A DNA stretch of 64,000 bases from Adiantum capillus-veneris (lineage: Eukaryota > Streptophyta > Polypodiopsida > Polypodiales > Pteridaceae). A program made the translations under genes and the position numbers. The DNA lies in the NCBI GenBank assembly GCA_014529385.2, contig CM043956.1, forward strand, positions 61,594,120 through 61,658,119. Direction: 5' to 3'. Positions 12,937 through 22,627 of the stretch are shown one piece after another. The notes under the pieces were generated by a model that was not told the origin of the DNA, made no database searches, and saw only the letters and a list, made by a program, of their open reading frames with translations. Position 1 is the first letter of the stretch, and every line of letters begins with the position of its first letter.

Positions 12937-13401
12937 TGGTAAAAGTTTAGGTCAGTGCCAGTATTTAAAGCTATTGAAATGTAAAACTTGTCAACTTGGA
13001 AAGGAGGCAAAAGCATCATTTTCTCATGGTAAGCATGTAATCAAGAATGCATTGAAATTAGTACATACAAATGTATGGAATTGAGCAAAGACTTTGTCTA
13101 TGGGTGGATATATGTACTATGTGAACTTCATTGATGACCGTACAAGGAAGATATGGTTCTATTTCATGAAGCTAAAAACTGCAGTGTATGGTTAAAAAAT
13201 AAACTGGGAAACATGTAAAGTATGTGAGGTCACATGGAAAAGGAGAATACTTCTCAAATGAGCTCAACAATCTATTGAAAAAGCATGGAATTTAGAGGTA
13301 GTTTTCATGTATATTTAATAACAAAACGGTATTGCAGAGTGGAAGAAGAGGCACATAGAAAACGTTGCTAAAGCTATTGTTAATGACAAGAACATGACTC
13401 A
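12937..13401 (+). pseudogene. copia remnant 1: integrase, part before the nested insertion
   Basis: Recognisable copia integrase pieces: KTCQLGKEAKASFSHGKHV, LKLVHTNVWN, GGYMYYVNFIDDRTRKIWFYFMK, and NGIAEWKKRHIENVAKAI just before the break at 13401. Stops and small frameshifts are frequent, so it is an old copy. The frame is cut by a younger copia element inserted at 13402 and continues at 18582. Confidence 0.8.
13397..13401. repeat. target-site duplication ACTCA, left copy
   Basis: ACTCA directly precedes the LTR at 13402 and recurs directly after the right LTR at 18577-18581. This is the expected 5 bp for an LTR element. Confidence 0.95.
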
Positions 13402-13680
13402 TGTTGAAGATGATGAAACAGGAAACAGAAGGAAGACAACAACTCAGAGTAGGAAGAAGATGGAGAAGGAGAAGACACAGAGCTTGTGTACGAGATCTCT
13501 GTAGTCTATCTCTCTGTATTGGAATAATAGTGTATATACAAACTCAGAGCTACAAAGCTTATATGAAACCCTAAGAGATAAGGTGTCCTTTCACACCGGA
13601 TGTCCAGGGGGAAAAACCCAGTGGGAGAAAAGTGCCCCTGGTGAAGCGCGTATACACACTAACACTACTACATGTCTACA
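13402..13680 (-). repeat. 3' LTR (279 bp) of the young copia element
   Basis: TGTT...TACA ends. On the minus strand this copy follows the polypurine tract, so it is the 3' LTR. It is nearly identical to 18298-18576. Confidence 0.96.
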
Positions 13681-13691
13681 AATCCCCCCTG
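13681..13691 (-). promoter_or_regulatory. polypurine tract of the young copia element
   Basis: On the minus strand CAGGGGGGATT directly abuts the 3' LTR. Confidence 0.8.
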
Positions 13692-13727
13692 TAGTGATAG
13701 TGTGAATCCGTACAAGGTAGCAGATCA

Positions 13728-13982
13728 TCATGTGTATGAGAGTAAGCCCAAAGCTTTTCGGAAAGCTTCAAACTTTTCTCGTGATAATGCCTTCGTAAAT
13801 AGATCTGCAATGTTATCCTGTGTAGGACAGTAAGTTAGTGTGATCTCCCCTGCATGTAGCCTTTCCCTGACATAGTGGTAGTGAACCTCTATGTGCTTTG
13901 TTCTTGCATGAAATACTGGATTCCTTGCAACTGCCATAGCACTCTGACTGTCAGTGAAAATGGTAGTGGGTGCCTGTTGACA
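13728..13982 (-). pseudogene. C-terminal 84 codons of the copia polyprotein (RNase H end), after a stop codon
   Basis: Same frame as the long polyprotein, separated from it by one TAG at 13983-13985. It reads through QQAPTTIFTDSQSAMAVARNP to the standard copia ending HTKHIEVHYHYVRE-type and DLFTKALSREKFEAFR, in the variant HARTKHIEVHYHYVRE. DSQSA carries a conserved RNase H aspartate. Without it the RNase H domain is truncated, so this copy depends on readthrough or trans-complementation, unless the stop is a sequence error. Confidence 0.85.
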
Positions 13983-16900
13983 CTAACAAAGATCTGCCAA
14001 TAACCTGCGTATCCATACACAATCAAATGTTGCCGTGAAAGCTGACCTGTACTCAACTTCACAAGTTGATGTAGCCACTGTGGGTTGCTTCTTGCTTAGC
14101 CAAGATATACATGCATTTCCCAAGAAAAAACAATTGCCACTTGTGGAATGTCGTGTGTCAAAATCACCAGCCCAATCTGAATCGCTGTAACCAAGAAGCT
14201 GCATAGAACTGTGCTTTCCATACATATCCCCCCTTGGAAAGAACATGGCAAGATTAGGGGTACCTAAAAGGTAACGAAGTATGCGCTTCACAGCCTGCCA
14301 ATGATGCATACCTGGGCTGTGCATAAATATGCTTGCTTGTGAAACCCCAAATTGAATGTCTGGATGAGTGTTGCCTGCCAAATATATCAAGCAACCAACC
14401 GCTGCTGCATAAGTATGTACATCAAAAGGTTCTCCAGCATCGTGCATGCTCAACTTTGATCCAGTTTCTACGGGTGTAGAGATTGGTTTACAATTTTGCA
14501 TACCAAACTTGTCCAAAATTTTATGCAAATATTTTGCCTGCAACATGTATATGCCATCCTCTGATTGCACAAACTGAATACCCAAGTAATAATGTAGCAA
14601 ACCAAGATCAAACATCTCAAAGGTTTTTCTCAAAGCATCTTTAAACGCTTCAATTTCATCTGCACTATTGCCTGTAAGAAGCATATCATCCACATAAAGT
14701 GTTAGCATAATGAGAACTCCATCTCTCTTTTTGACATACAAAGTACAATCTGTTGGACTGTTCTGAAATCCCTGGCCAATCAAATAAGTATGTATCTTCT
14801 CATACCATGCTCTTGGAGCCTGTTTGAGACCATACAAAGCTTTACGCAATCTACATACCTTTTGCTCTTGACCTTTTACAACAAAACCACTTGGTTGAAT
14901 TACATAAACTTCTTCCTGCAAATCATCATTCAAAAAAGCAGTTTTGATATCCAACTGATGCACTTTCCAACCATGATGAGCAGCAATTGCAACTAGTGAT
15001 CTAACTGTGGACGCACGAGAAGTAGGAGCAAAGGTTTCATCATAATCTATGCCTTTCTGTTGCGCATAGCCTTTTGCCACAAGCCTTGCTTTGTACCTGT
15101 CAACAGTACCATCTTGTTTCCTTTTTACCTTAAAAACCCACTTTGTACCAATAGGCTTTTTACCTGTAGGCAAGTCCACTAGATCCCATGTATGATTCTT
15201 ATGAATAGAATCAATTTCTTGCTGCATAGCATCTTTCCACTGAACACACTCTAAAGCTTGTTCAAATGAATCAGGCTCATCTGCATCACAAAGAGTGCTA
15301 AAGCAAGCCAAATCTACTTGCTCTCTGCCAAAAGTAGTACCAGCACGTGTTTTTCGTGGCAACGGTGCATCCAACTTGCTATCCTGCAAAGTTTTCTGAA
15401 CCCATTTAGGCAAGGTTCTTTCTTCCCTGAGAACTTCTTGCTCTTCACGCACAATTTCCTCTACATCATGAGGTGTCACATGCTGATCAAAAGATTGATC
15501 AAGATTATCAACCTGTTGTGTTTCTTGATTCTCCACAAAAGAAGGAAGCAAACCTTCAAATACATCATGTGTTTGCATATGAGGTACATCAAAGGCAACC
15601 ATAGGTTGAGCAGTAGTTTCTGCAAAAATTACATCACGACTTTCAAAAATCTTGTTTGTAGCAGGATTGTAAAGTCTATAACCTTTACTTCCACTACTGT
15701 ACCCCACAAATATACATTTGATTGCCTTATCATCAAGCTTCCCACGTAACTGCTGAGGGATGTGAGCATAGGCAAGACAACCAAAAACACGAAGATAACT
15801 GACTGAAGGTTTTTTGTCATACCAAGCTTCATATGCAGTAATGGTCTTCAAGGCACGAGTAGGACACCTGTTCAAAACATGTGCTGCACAAGCAAATGCC
15901 TCCATCCATAGCTTATGAGGCAAACTCTTAGCCTTGAGCATACATCTAGCCGTCTCCATTAAAGACCTGTTCTTCCTTTCTGCAACACCATTCTGTTGTG
16001 GTGTGTATGGCATAGTGCATTGGTGTTTAATGCCTTTCTTTCCCAAAAAATCCTTAAATGCACCTGACATGTATTCACCTCCTCGATCGGTACGAAGAGT
16101 CTGTACTTTGCAACCTGTTTCATTTTCAACCATGGCGACATAATGTTGAAAAACTGCAAACACATCTGACTTTTCTTTGAGTGGATACACCCAACAAAAC
16201 CTAGAAAAGTCATCAATGAAGGTCACAAAATAAAGGCTGTTTCCTATAGATGGCGTCCTCATAGGACCACATACATCATTGTGTACAAGCTGCAACTTTC
16301 GTGTCGCTCTAACTGAACCATCCTGCGAAAATGCAAATCTGTGCATCTTTCCAAGAACGCAACCTTCACATACATGTCTTGGTGGCATCTCCAATAAAGA
16401 CAAATCATGCACCATATTATGACGTTGTAAAGTCATCAAACTGCCATAACTAACATGCCCAAATCTAGCATGCCACAACTCAGCATCCTGCATGGCCTGA
16501 GTCTTTGTTTCTGCAATACATACCTGAATCTGCTTTTCATAACGATCTAGCACAAATAGTCCATTTTCCAGCGTACCTGTGGTGATAAGAGAATAACCAT
16601 TCTCTCGATCTCGTACAACACATCTGTCATCCTCAAAAATGACCCGAAGACCATTTTTTGCAAGAGAGGATACAGACAAAAAATTCTTCTTGATCCCTGG
16701 AACATATAAGACATCTGGCAAGCATAAATCTGAACCATCTGAAATGGTAATCAAAATCTTACCAACGCCTTTGATTGGATAAGAAGCATTATTTGCACAT
16801 GTCACCTTCTTTCCTGCTGGAGCTGCATCCAATGAACAAAACAAATCCTTCCTTGAAGTAATATGCCTGGATGCACCACTATCAAAGTACCAAATCATTT

Positions 16901-17909
16901 GTGTCTTTTCAACACTATAAGCAGAAAAATCTGAACATACTACAAAAGCATAAGAATCTTGCACAAAGTTTGCAGACTCTTCTTTAGCTGTAGAAGAATC
17001 ACCAGAAGCTGAAACAACCAAACTTGACTCTTTCTTCTTTTCTTTAGCAATTCGCTTTTTACACTCACTAATGTAGTGACCAGGTTTCTTGCAATAGTGA
17101 CATTTACCTTTCTTCTTGGACTTGTCGGAATCACCTTTAGACTTCTCTGAAGATTGTCCTGCACTAGACTTGGAGTGATGAGCACTCTCTTTACCCCTGT
17201 TTTTGTTATGTACAACAAGAGCATGATCCATACCATCCACCTGTAAAGACTTGTTCTTACGTGATTGATCCTCCTGCAATAGCAATGCCACTAACTCTTC
17301 AAAATGAAGAGGGTTAGGATTAGCTCGCAAAGACAGAGTCAAAGAAGTCTGAAAAGTCAAATAAGATGGTGGTAGTGAATTGAGTGTTTTGGAAACCAAG
17401 TCCTTCTCTGGAATCACTTCATCAATGCTAAGCAATTGCTCTTTAAGATCCCTGATTTTTGTAAGATGCTCGACAATATCGTCACCTTCGTCCATCTGTA
17501 TTTTGTCAAGTTGTTTCTTCAAAAACTCTATTCTGGCAGCGTTTCTTCCTCTAAACATAGCTTGCAGAGTGTTCCAAGCATCCTCAGAAGTTCTGCAAGA
17601 TCTGATATGTGGTGTGATTGTCCTCTTTATGGTTAAGGCAATCACAGCCATAGCCTGTGCATCTTTAGTATCCCATCTCTTTTGCTCTGGAGTGACTTGT
17701 GAGGGTCCTGCACCAACAGCTGCACCACGACCAGGCGTGGCAGGTGCAATGCTACCTGGACGAACTTCATCTCCAGATACATAATCCCACAATCCTTTAC
17801 CAACCAAAACATTTTTGGCCATAAAAGACCAAAGAGAATAGTTGGTACCATCCAATTTGTCTTCGGATGTAAACGCACCAAAAATCTCTTTCTCCGTAGA
17901 TTGAGCCAT
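13983..17909 (-). CDS. copia gag-pol polyprotein (gag, protease, integrase, RT, most of RNase H)
   Basis: I place the start at ATG 17909 (MAQSTEKEIFG); the frame continues upstream only as GTG. Domains in order are a UBN2-type gag with LDGTNYSLW, zinc knuckle CHYCKKPGHYISEC (about 17065-17106), protease WYFDSGASRHIT (about 16860-16900), and pre-integrase ELWHARFGHVSYGSL. Integrase follows with VHNDVCGPM, DRGGEYMSG and QQNGVAERKNRS, then RT with LDIKTAFLNDDL and YVDDMLLTG (about 14680-14700), then RNase H with YSDSDWAGDF and STCEVEYRSAF. Order gag-PR-INT-RT-RH is diagnostic of Ty1/copia. Length and open frame imply recent activity. The frame ends at an internal TAG in RNase H. Confidence 0.93.
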   Translation of the reverse strand: MAQSTEKEIFGAFTSEDKLDGTNYSLWSFMAKNVLVGKGLWDYVSGDEVRPGSIAPATPGRGAAVGAGPSQVTPEQKRWDTKDAQAMAVIALTIKRTITPHIRSCRTSEDAWNTLQAMFRGRNAARIEFLKKQLDKIQMDEGDDIVEHLTKIRDLKEQLLSIDEVIPEKDLVSKTLNSLPPSYLTFQTSLTLSLRANPNPLHFEELVALLLQEDQSRKNKSLQVDGMDHALVVHNKNRGKESAHHSKSSAGQSSEKSKGDSDKSKKKGKCHYCKKPGHYISECKKRIAKEKKKESSLVVSASGDSSTAKEESANFVQDSYAFVVCSDFSAYSVEKTQMIWYFDSGASRHITSRKDLFCSLDAAPAGKKVTCANNASYPIKGVGKILITISDGSDLCLPDVLYVPGIKKNFLSVSSLAKNGLRVIFEDDRCVVRDRENGYSLITTGTLENGLFVLDRYEKQIQVCIAETKTQAMQDAELWHARFGHVSYGSLMTLQRHNMVHDLSLLEMPPRHVCEGCVLGKMHRFAFSQDGSVRATRKLQLVHNDVCGPMRTPSIGNSLYFVTFIDDFSRFCWVYPLKEKSDVFAVFQHYVAMVENETGCKVQTLRTDRGGEYMSGAFKDFLGKKGIKHQCTMPYTPQQNGVAERKNRSLMETARCMLKAKSLPHKLWMEAFACAAHVLNRCPTRALKTITAYEAWYDKKPSVSYLRVFGCLAYAHIPQQLRGKLDDKAIKCIFVGYSSGSKGYRLYNPATNKIFESRDVIFAETTAQPMVAFDVPHMQTHDVFEGLLPSFVENQETQQVDNLDQSFDQHVTPHDVEEIVREEQEVLREERTLPKWVQKTLQDSKLDAPLPRKTRAGTTFGREQVDLACFSTLCDADEPDSFEQALECVQWKDAMQQEIDSIHKNHTWDLVDLPTGKKPIGTKWVFKVKRKQDGTVDRYKARLVAKGYAQQKGIDYDETFAPTSRASTVRSLVAIAAHHGWKVHQLDIKTAFLNDDLQEEVYVIQPSGFVVKGQEQKVCRLRKALYGLKQAPRAWYEKIHTYLIGQGFQNSPTDCTLYVKKRDGVLIMLTLYVDDMLLTGNSADEIEAFKDALRKTFEMFDLGLLHYYLGIQFVQSEDGIYMLQAKYLHKILDKFGMQNCKPISTPVETGSKLSMHDAGEPFDVHTYAAAVGCLIYLAGNTHPDIQFGVSQASIFMHSPGMHHWQAVKRILRYLLGTPNLAMFFPRGDMYGKHSSMQLLGYSDSDWAGDFDTRHSTSGNCFFLGNACISWLSKKQPTVATSTCEVEYRSAFTATFDCVWIRRLLADLC

Positions 17910-18283
17910 ACTGTGGATGCACACAAGAGAGCAAAAGAACCTCCAAGAGATTCACAAATCTCCTCTCCAATCCAAGCAAAACTCTACACAAAATCTCAGC
18001 ACAAAGCTAAGACAAGCTGCTTCCCAAAAGAACTGTTTACCTGAAGAAAATCTGTCAAAAAGCACACCCTCTTTATCTAAACGCCTTCGAAAAGTAACTT
18101 CTGCTACGCTGCTCAGAACAAAATTCTGAGGGCTCGAACGGCTTCAAAAGGGGGGTAAAACTACAAGTCGCCTGCTCAGAATACTCCCGGAACGTCGAGG
18201 ATGCTCCCACGAGCAAATTTTTCGAAAACTGCGATTGCGCGCGCGGACGCGAAAACGCAAGTAGAGGCTCTGGAAATCACCTT

Positions 18284-18295
18284 GCTCTGATACCA
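18284..18295 (-). promoter_or_regulatory. primer binding site, tRNA-iMet type
   Basis: On the minus strand TGGTATCAGAGC lies two bases from the 5' LTR. It is the standard plant copia PBS, complementary to the initiator methionine tRNA 3' end. Confidence 0.95.
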
Positions 18296-18297
18296 AT

Positions 18298-18576
18298 TGT
18301 TGAAGATGATGAAACAGGAAACAGAAGGAAGACAACAACTCAGAGTAGGAAGAAGATGGAGAAGGAGAAGACACAGAGCTTGTGTACGAGATCTCTGTAG
18401 TCTATCTCTCTGTATTGGAATAATAGTGTATATACAAACTCAGAGCTACAAAGCTTATATGAAACCCTAAGAGATAAGGTGTCCTTTCACACCGGATGTC
18501 CAGGGGAAAAAACCCAGTGGGAGAAAAGTGCCCCTGGTGAAGCGCGTATACACACTAACACTACTACATGTCTACA
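18298..18576 (-). repeat. 5' LTR (279 bp) of the young copia element
   Basis: Partner of 13402-13680, with the same length and ends, followed on the right by target duplication ACTCA (18577-18581). It would contain the promoter on the minus strand. Confidence 0.96.
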
Positions 18577-18581
18577 ACTCA
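18577..18581. repeat. target-site duplication ACTCA, right copy
   Basis: Matches 13397-13401. Confidence 0.95.
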
Positions 18582-19146
18582 TTGTGATTGGGATAAGGAT
18601 GTTGCTACAAGTGTTTGCATTATAAACATGACTATATGATATGACACCTAAAGAGAAGTATAGTGGTGAAAAACTTCATGTGTTTGATTTCAAAGTCTTT
18701 GATTGTATTTCTTACGTGCATGTTCTAGATGAATTGAGAAGCGAACTTGACCCAAAGGTTGAAAATGTGTGTTCATTGGCTATTCCCTTGAGCAAAAAGT
18801 GTATAAGTGTTACAATCCTATGACATATAAAGCAAGGGTGAAAATAGATGTTTTTCATGAAATGGCAAGTTGGTATGATGATGTGAAGGATGATTTAGGT
18901 GTTGATGTAAGAGAGAATGTGGCCATAGAAGATATAGGTGCGTAGTCAAAGGTCTTGAGTGGGATGCAAGGGTCACCTAGTGTAGGTTATGGTGAGAAGC
19001 CATTGAGTGGAAGATTTCCTGAAAGAATGAGTTCTACCAACTCGTCAAATGTATCAACAAAAGGAAAGAAAAAATTTGATGATGCTCCTTAGTTGCCAAA
19101 TTTGAGTGCAAGTAGTGATGATAGTGATAATAATGGTTTTGAGTAG
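18582..19146 (+). pseudogene. copia remnant 1: end of integrase and linker, after the nested insertion
   Basis: The interrupted integrase resumes: MTPKEKYSGEKLHVFDFKVF, then SYVHVLDELRSELDPK, then a linker with KCYNPMTYKARVK-like and VFHEMASWYDDVKDD text (read across stops). Similarity ends at 19146, where the LTR of a third copia element begins. RT and RNase H of remnant 1 are not found in the window. Confidence 0.75.
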
Positions 19147-19336
19147 TGTTACAATTCATGCCAACTAACCAGACACTCACTGACTTACTAACCCAACACT
19201 AACTTATTCTTTAATATTCAATAAGAGCTGTGAGGTGCCTTATTCTCACTCTAAGGTCCATCAAACTGTGTGCTCTTGCTTCTTCCCCTTCCCCACATGT
19301 ACACACATATCCCCTTCCCCGCATGCATGCTCCACA
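19147..19336 (+). repeat. 5' LTR of copia element 3
   Basis: TGTT start, CA end, directly before the PBS. Its partner is at 22447. Confidence 0.8.
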
Positions 19337-19338
19337 TG

Positions 19339-19350
19339 TGGTATCAGAGC
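19339..19350 (+). promoter_or_regulatory. primer binding site (tRNA-iMet type) of copia element 3
   Basis: TGGTATCAGAGC, two bases after the LTR end. Confidence 0.9.
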
Positions 19351-19879
19351 TTTGGTCTCCTCACCTACCCTCTCTCATAGTCAAGGTAGAGGCAAAAAGG
19401 GGTGTGATTGTGTGTATAGTTCAACACACACACACACACTTTTCAAAAGAGAGCAAAGGAGAGAGGGAGAGATTATTTTCCTCTCTCACAAGCAGACACA
19501 CTTTGAAATCTTTGGCTTCGACAATCACCACGATTTACGGCATCCTCTTCTCGACATTACCACCTTCTCAATATCAATGACATCGGCTCTTGTCAAGACA
19601 AAGAGAGATTCTTGAGAGTAGCAGACATGAAAGAATCTTGTACTCTGGCTTAGGTTGCTAGAGTTCCCCACTTGAGTCCTTGCCATAAGATATGTATAAA
19701 TGGGTATAGGTGCTTTGACACCAAGTTGGCATTTTTTGAGCAGCACATGCTAGTTGATGCCCTATCAGCACTCTTTTACAGTTTATGCACGAGTTTTTCT
19801 TGAGATTTTGATATCTATATAGAGGAGAATCTGCCAAAATTTTTGCTTTTTTTTTTCATGTATTCCTAGTTACACTCTC

Positions 19880-20600
19880 TTGCATTTGCTCTTGTCAGTT
19901 ATAGATGGACTTTCTAAGAAAGAAGAATATTATATCAAGAAGTTTGATGGCACAAACTTCATGATATGGAAGCAATGTATGCTTGATTTTTTGGTCAACA
20001 AGAGCCTTGTGGTGCCATTGGAAGAGTGTAAAGAGGTTGTTTACACTATAGAGGAGTGGAAAGAGCGTGGTGTTTACACTAAAGATGAGTGGAAAGAGCT
20101 TGATTCTTGTGCTATGGTGACCATTCGCCTATGCCTTTGTAAGTCTATTTTCTTTACAATTATGGATAAGACCGATACAAAGGAATTATAGGAGTCATTA
20201 TTCTCAGCTTGGGATGGCAAGAGTACCTGAAACATAATTTTTCTTCTGAAAAAGCTCATGCATCTGAACATGAAAGAGGTTAGGAATGCCACTTCACATT
20301 TTAATTGGTTCAACAACTTGTTTTCATAACTCACCTCTAAGGGACTCAATTTTAATGATGAAATGAATGCTATTTTATTGCTATGTTCTTTGCCTTCATT
20401 GTGGGACACATTTAACACTACCATTAGTGACTTCGTCCCTAAAGGTGAGCTTATTCTCAGCAGTGTTACTGGTGCTTTGCTCACGGAAGAGATTAGACAT
20501 CAGTCTCTTGACTCTAGTGGGCATGGTGATGTATATATGACTGGTGATGGTCATCCTAGGCAGAGAGGTCGCAATCATAGTCATGGTTGATCACAGGATC
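19880..20600 (+). pseudogene. gag remnant of copia element 3
   Basis: IKKFDGTNFMIWKQCMLDFL is the classic UBN2/copia gag opening. It is followed by ILLLCSLPSLWDTFNTTIS and a GHG/RGR-rich basic stretch near the nucleocapsid. Stops at about 20189 and 20330 break it. No complete zinc knuckle is visible downstream. Confidence 0.8.
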
Positions 20601-20929
20601 GCAAGAATGCTCATAGCAAGAATCATGGATGTAACCTACACAATGTGGAACATTATCATTTCCATAAGAAAGTCCACTTGAAAAAAGATTGTTGTATCTT
20701 GCAATGTGAAAAGTGTAAAGCCATTGTCAAGTCTAAACCTCCTAAAAGCAGTGTGAAGATTGAGGAGCTCAATATAGTTTAGTCTCCACCTGCTGAGGTG
20801 TTCCTAACATGCCGTAGTTGTCAGATGTCTTGATATTCACTTTTGATTTGATTCCACATGCATTAGTGTTTCTTGATGAGTTCTATGTGCAAAATTGGAC
20901 CTTTGATTCAAGTGCTAGTTTCCATGTTG

Positions 20930-21337
20930 TCTAGATGGACGTGAAGATGGCTTTCCTTCAGAAGGATCTTGAATATAATGTCTACATGAAATAACTAGAG
21001 GGTTTTGAAGTTCAACTTTAAAAGACTACAAGAGCAGAACTAGTGTGTAGACTATGTAAGACATTGTATGGCCTAAAGAAAGTCTCAAGGTAGTGGTACC
21101 AAAAATTCGACAAGCACATGTAGTCCCAAGGTTATGTACGGAGCCAGGAAGCTCAATGCTTGTATACCTGGAAGTTGAATGATGGTTCACTTATCATCTT
21201 CTTACTTTATGTTGATGATATGCTCATTGCTAGGAAATATAAAGATGAGATTTTCATCTTGGAGAAGTCACTTAGCGCATGAAATCTTGTATGAAGGATC
21301 TGGGAGATGCAAGCCACTTATCTCAGCAAACGTATCT
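20930..21337 (+). pseudogene. reverse transcriptase remnant of copia element 3, left of the MITE
   Basis: MDVKMAFLQKDLE (about 20936), LCKTLYGLKKVSRWW-like and LIIFLLYVDDMLIARKYKDEI (YVDD near 21207-21220) identify copia RT. There are several stops. The reading is cut at 21338 by a MITE. Confidence 0.85.
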
Positions 21338-21624
21338 GGGTGCAAGCATGTTAATGTGTCACGCTTTTTGTGCTAGTTAGCATTTTCAAGTTAGCATATC
21401 GTTAAAAAGTTGGGCGTTTGGTTAAATTTTTGCAAATAATATCAAAATTTGTTGGAGGTTGTACACTTGGATTCCTTGTTTCAAGAGCTTTCTATCAATA
21501 TATCATACGTCATAGATCTTGGAGATATAGCTCATGTTATTGTACTAGTTAGCATATGTCAACATTGTGCTAATTAGCATTGTCCTGACATGAAAAAGTG
21601 TGACACGTTAACATGCTTTCACCC
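21338..21624. mobile_element. 287-bp MITE with about 33-bp terminal inverted repeats
   Basis: The left end GGGTGCAAGCATGTTAATGT and the reverse complement of the right end, GGGTGAAAGCATGTTAACGT, match with few differences for about 33 bp. Flanks carry ATCT on both sides (21334-21337 and 21625-21628), a possible 4-bp target duplication. There is no coding capacity. It sits inside the RT pseudogene of copia element 3 and so is younger than that element. Superfamily not determined. Confidence 0.75.
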
Positions 21625-21644
21625 ATCTACAAGTCTTGTTGGGT

Positions 21645-21663
21645 GGGGGGGGGGGGGGGGGGG
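21645..21663. repeat. poly-G run of 19
   Basis: Uninterrupted G homopolymer just right of the MITE. It could form a quadruplex and is a likely place for length error. Confidence 0.95.
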
Positions 21664-21699
21664 AGCTACATTGAGTACCCCAACATAGGTATATGCAAA

Positions 21700-22380
21700 A
21701 ATTAATAAGAGTGATCCTCCCAAATTTGATTCTTTGAAAGTGGAAATGGAAAAGGTACCATATTCTTCAGTAGTAGGTAGTTTTATGTGCACCATGGTAG
21801 TCACCAGACCCAACATTTCATTTGCAGTGGGAGTAGTATAAAAATTTGTGGAAAATCCTAGTAGGAAGCATTGGGAGGCAATGAAACACATTCTAAGATT
21901 ACCTTAAGAATACAACAAGCAAGTGCTTACTCTTTGGAAGCAATGATAAATCCATAGTGGGTTACATGGATGAGAACTATGTGGGTTGTGTGGATAGTCA
22001 AAGGTCCATGTCTGGCTATGTATTACTATTTGTTGGAGCACCTATGACATGGAGATCATGTCTCCACTTTGTCTTCCACCACAAAGTCAGAGTATGTTGC
22101 AGTTTTTGGAGTGGGAGACCTTGGCATTTACGAGACTCCACTGTTGCATTGTGATAGTTAAAGTGCTATTATGCTAGCAAATAACCTAATGTTTCACTCA
22201 AAGTCAAAAAACATAGAGGCCAGGTATCATGTGATCCGAGACATATTGGCTAACAAGAACATGGAGATAGTCAAGTTTCATATGTTTGATAACCCAACTG
22301 ATTCTCTCACAAGAGCTTCACCTCAGAGCGGTTTGCACATAGCATTGAGATGATGGGTGTAGGGTGAAGCCACTTGAATG
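21700..22380 (+). pseudogene. RT end and RNase H remnant of copia element 3
   Basis: VEMEKVPYSSVVGSFMC and RPNISFAVGV are the copia RT-RNase H junction. HWEAMKHILR, GYMDENYVGC, FHSKSKNIEARYHVIRD and NPTDSLTRA-like strings are the RNase H domain and C-terminal tail. Frameshifts and stops throughout. Confidence 0.82.
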
Positions 22381-22446
22381 CTTCACAATTGTATATGTTT
22401 TACATACATAGTTTACTTGGGCCACATTGGCCTTCAAGTAGGAGAT

Positions 22447-22627
22447 TGTTGGGGTTTAGGCCAACTAGCCAGATTCCACTAACTTACTAACCCATCACTA
22501 AACTTATTATTTAATATACAATAGAATAAGGGGTTCTGAGGTGCCTTATCCTCACTTTGAGCTTCCACCAAACTCTATGCTCTAGCTTCTCCCCCTTCCC
22601 TGCACGCATGCACACATCCGTGCACAC
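22447..22627 (+). repeat. 3' LTR of copia element 3
   Basis: Starts TGTTGGGG after a purine-rich AAGTAGGAGAT. It aligns with 19147-19336 over most of its length, with many differences. Confidence 0.75.

Larger units (their letters stand above)
13402..18576 (-). mobile_element. full-length young Ty1/copia retrotransposon nested in copia remnant 1
   Basis: Structurally complete: two 279-bp LTRs (TGTTGAAG...GTCTACA on the plus strand), 5-bp target duplication ACTCA, tRNA-iMet PBS and polypurine tract, all oriented on the minus strand. The LTRs differ at one base by my reading (a G/A change near 13609 versus 18505), so insertion is recent. It carries one long gag-pol frame with a single internal TAG. 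It interrupts the integrase of an older copia copy, which resumes on the right at the target duplication. Confidence 0.97.
19147..22627 (+). mobile_element. decayed Ty1/copia element 3 with both LTRs
   Basis: Left LTR 19147-19336 and right LTR 22447-22627 share TGTT starts, the internal CTTACTAACCCA block, GAGGTGCCTTAT and the pyrimidine-rich end. A TGGTATCAGAGC primer site follows the left LTR. Gag, RT and RNase H pieces lie between in the plus direction, with numerous stops. Protease and integrase are not recognisable; the piece between gag and RT (20600-20930) is short, so they are probably deleted. A MITE splits the RT region. The LTRs are clearly diverged, so it is much older than the element at 13402-18576. 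Confidence 0.8.

Noticed and set aside
15318-15832. Plus-strand open frames across the young copia polyprotein
   Set aside because: Antisense shadows of the conserved minus-strand gag-pol frame.
19230-19615. Two plus-strand ORFs in and after the copia 3 left LTR
   Set aside because: They start inside the LTR and cross the PBS, which is untranslated in such elements.
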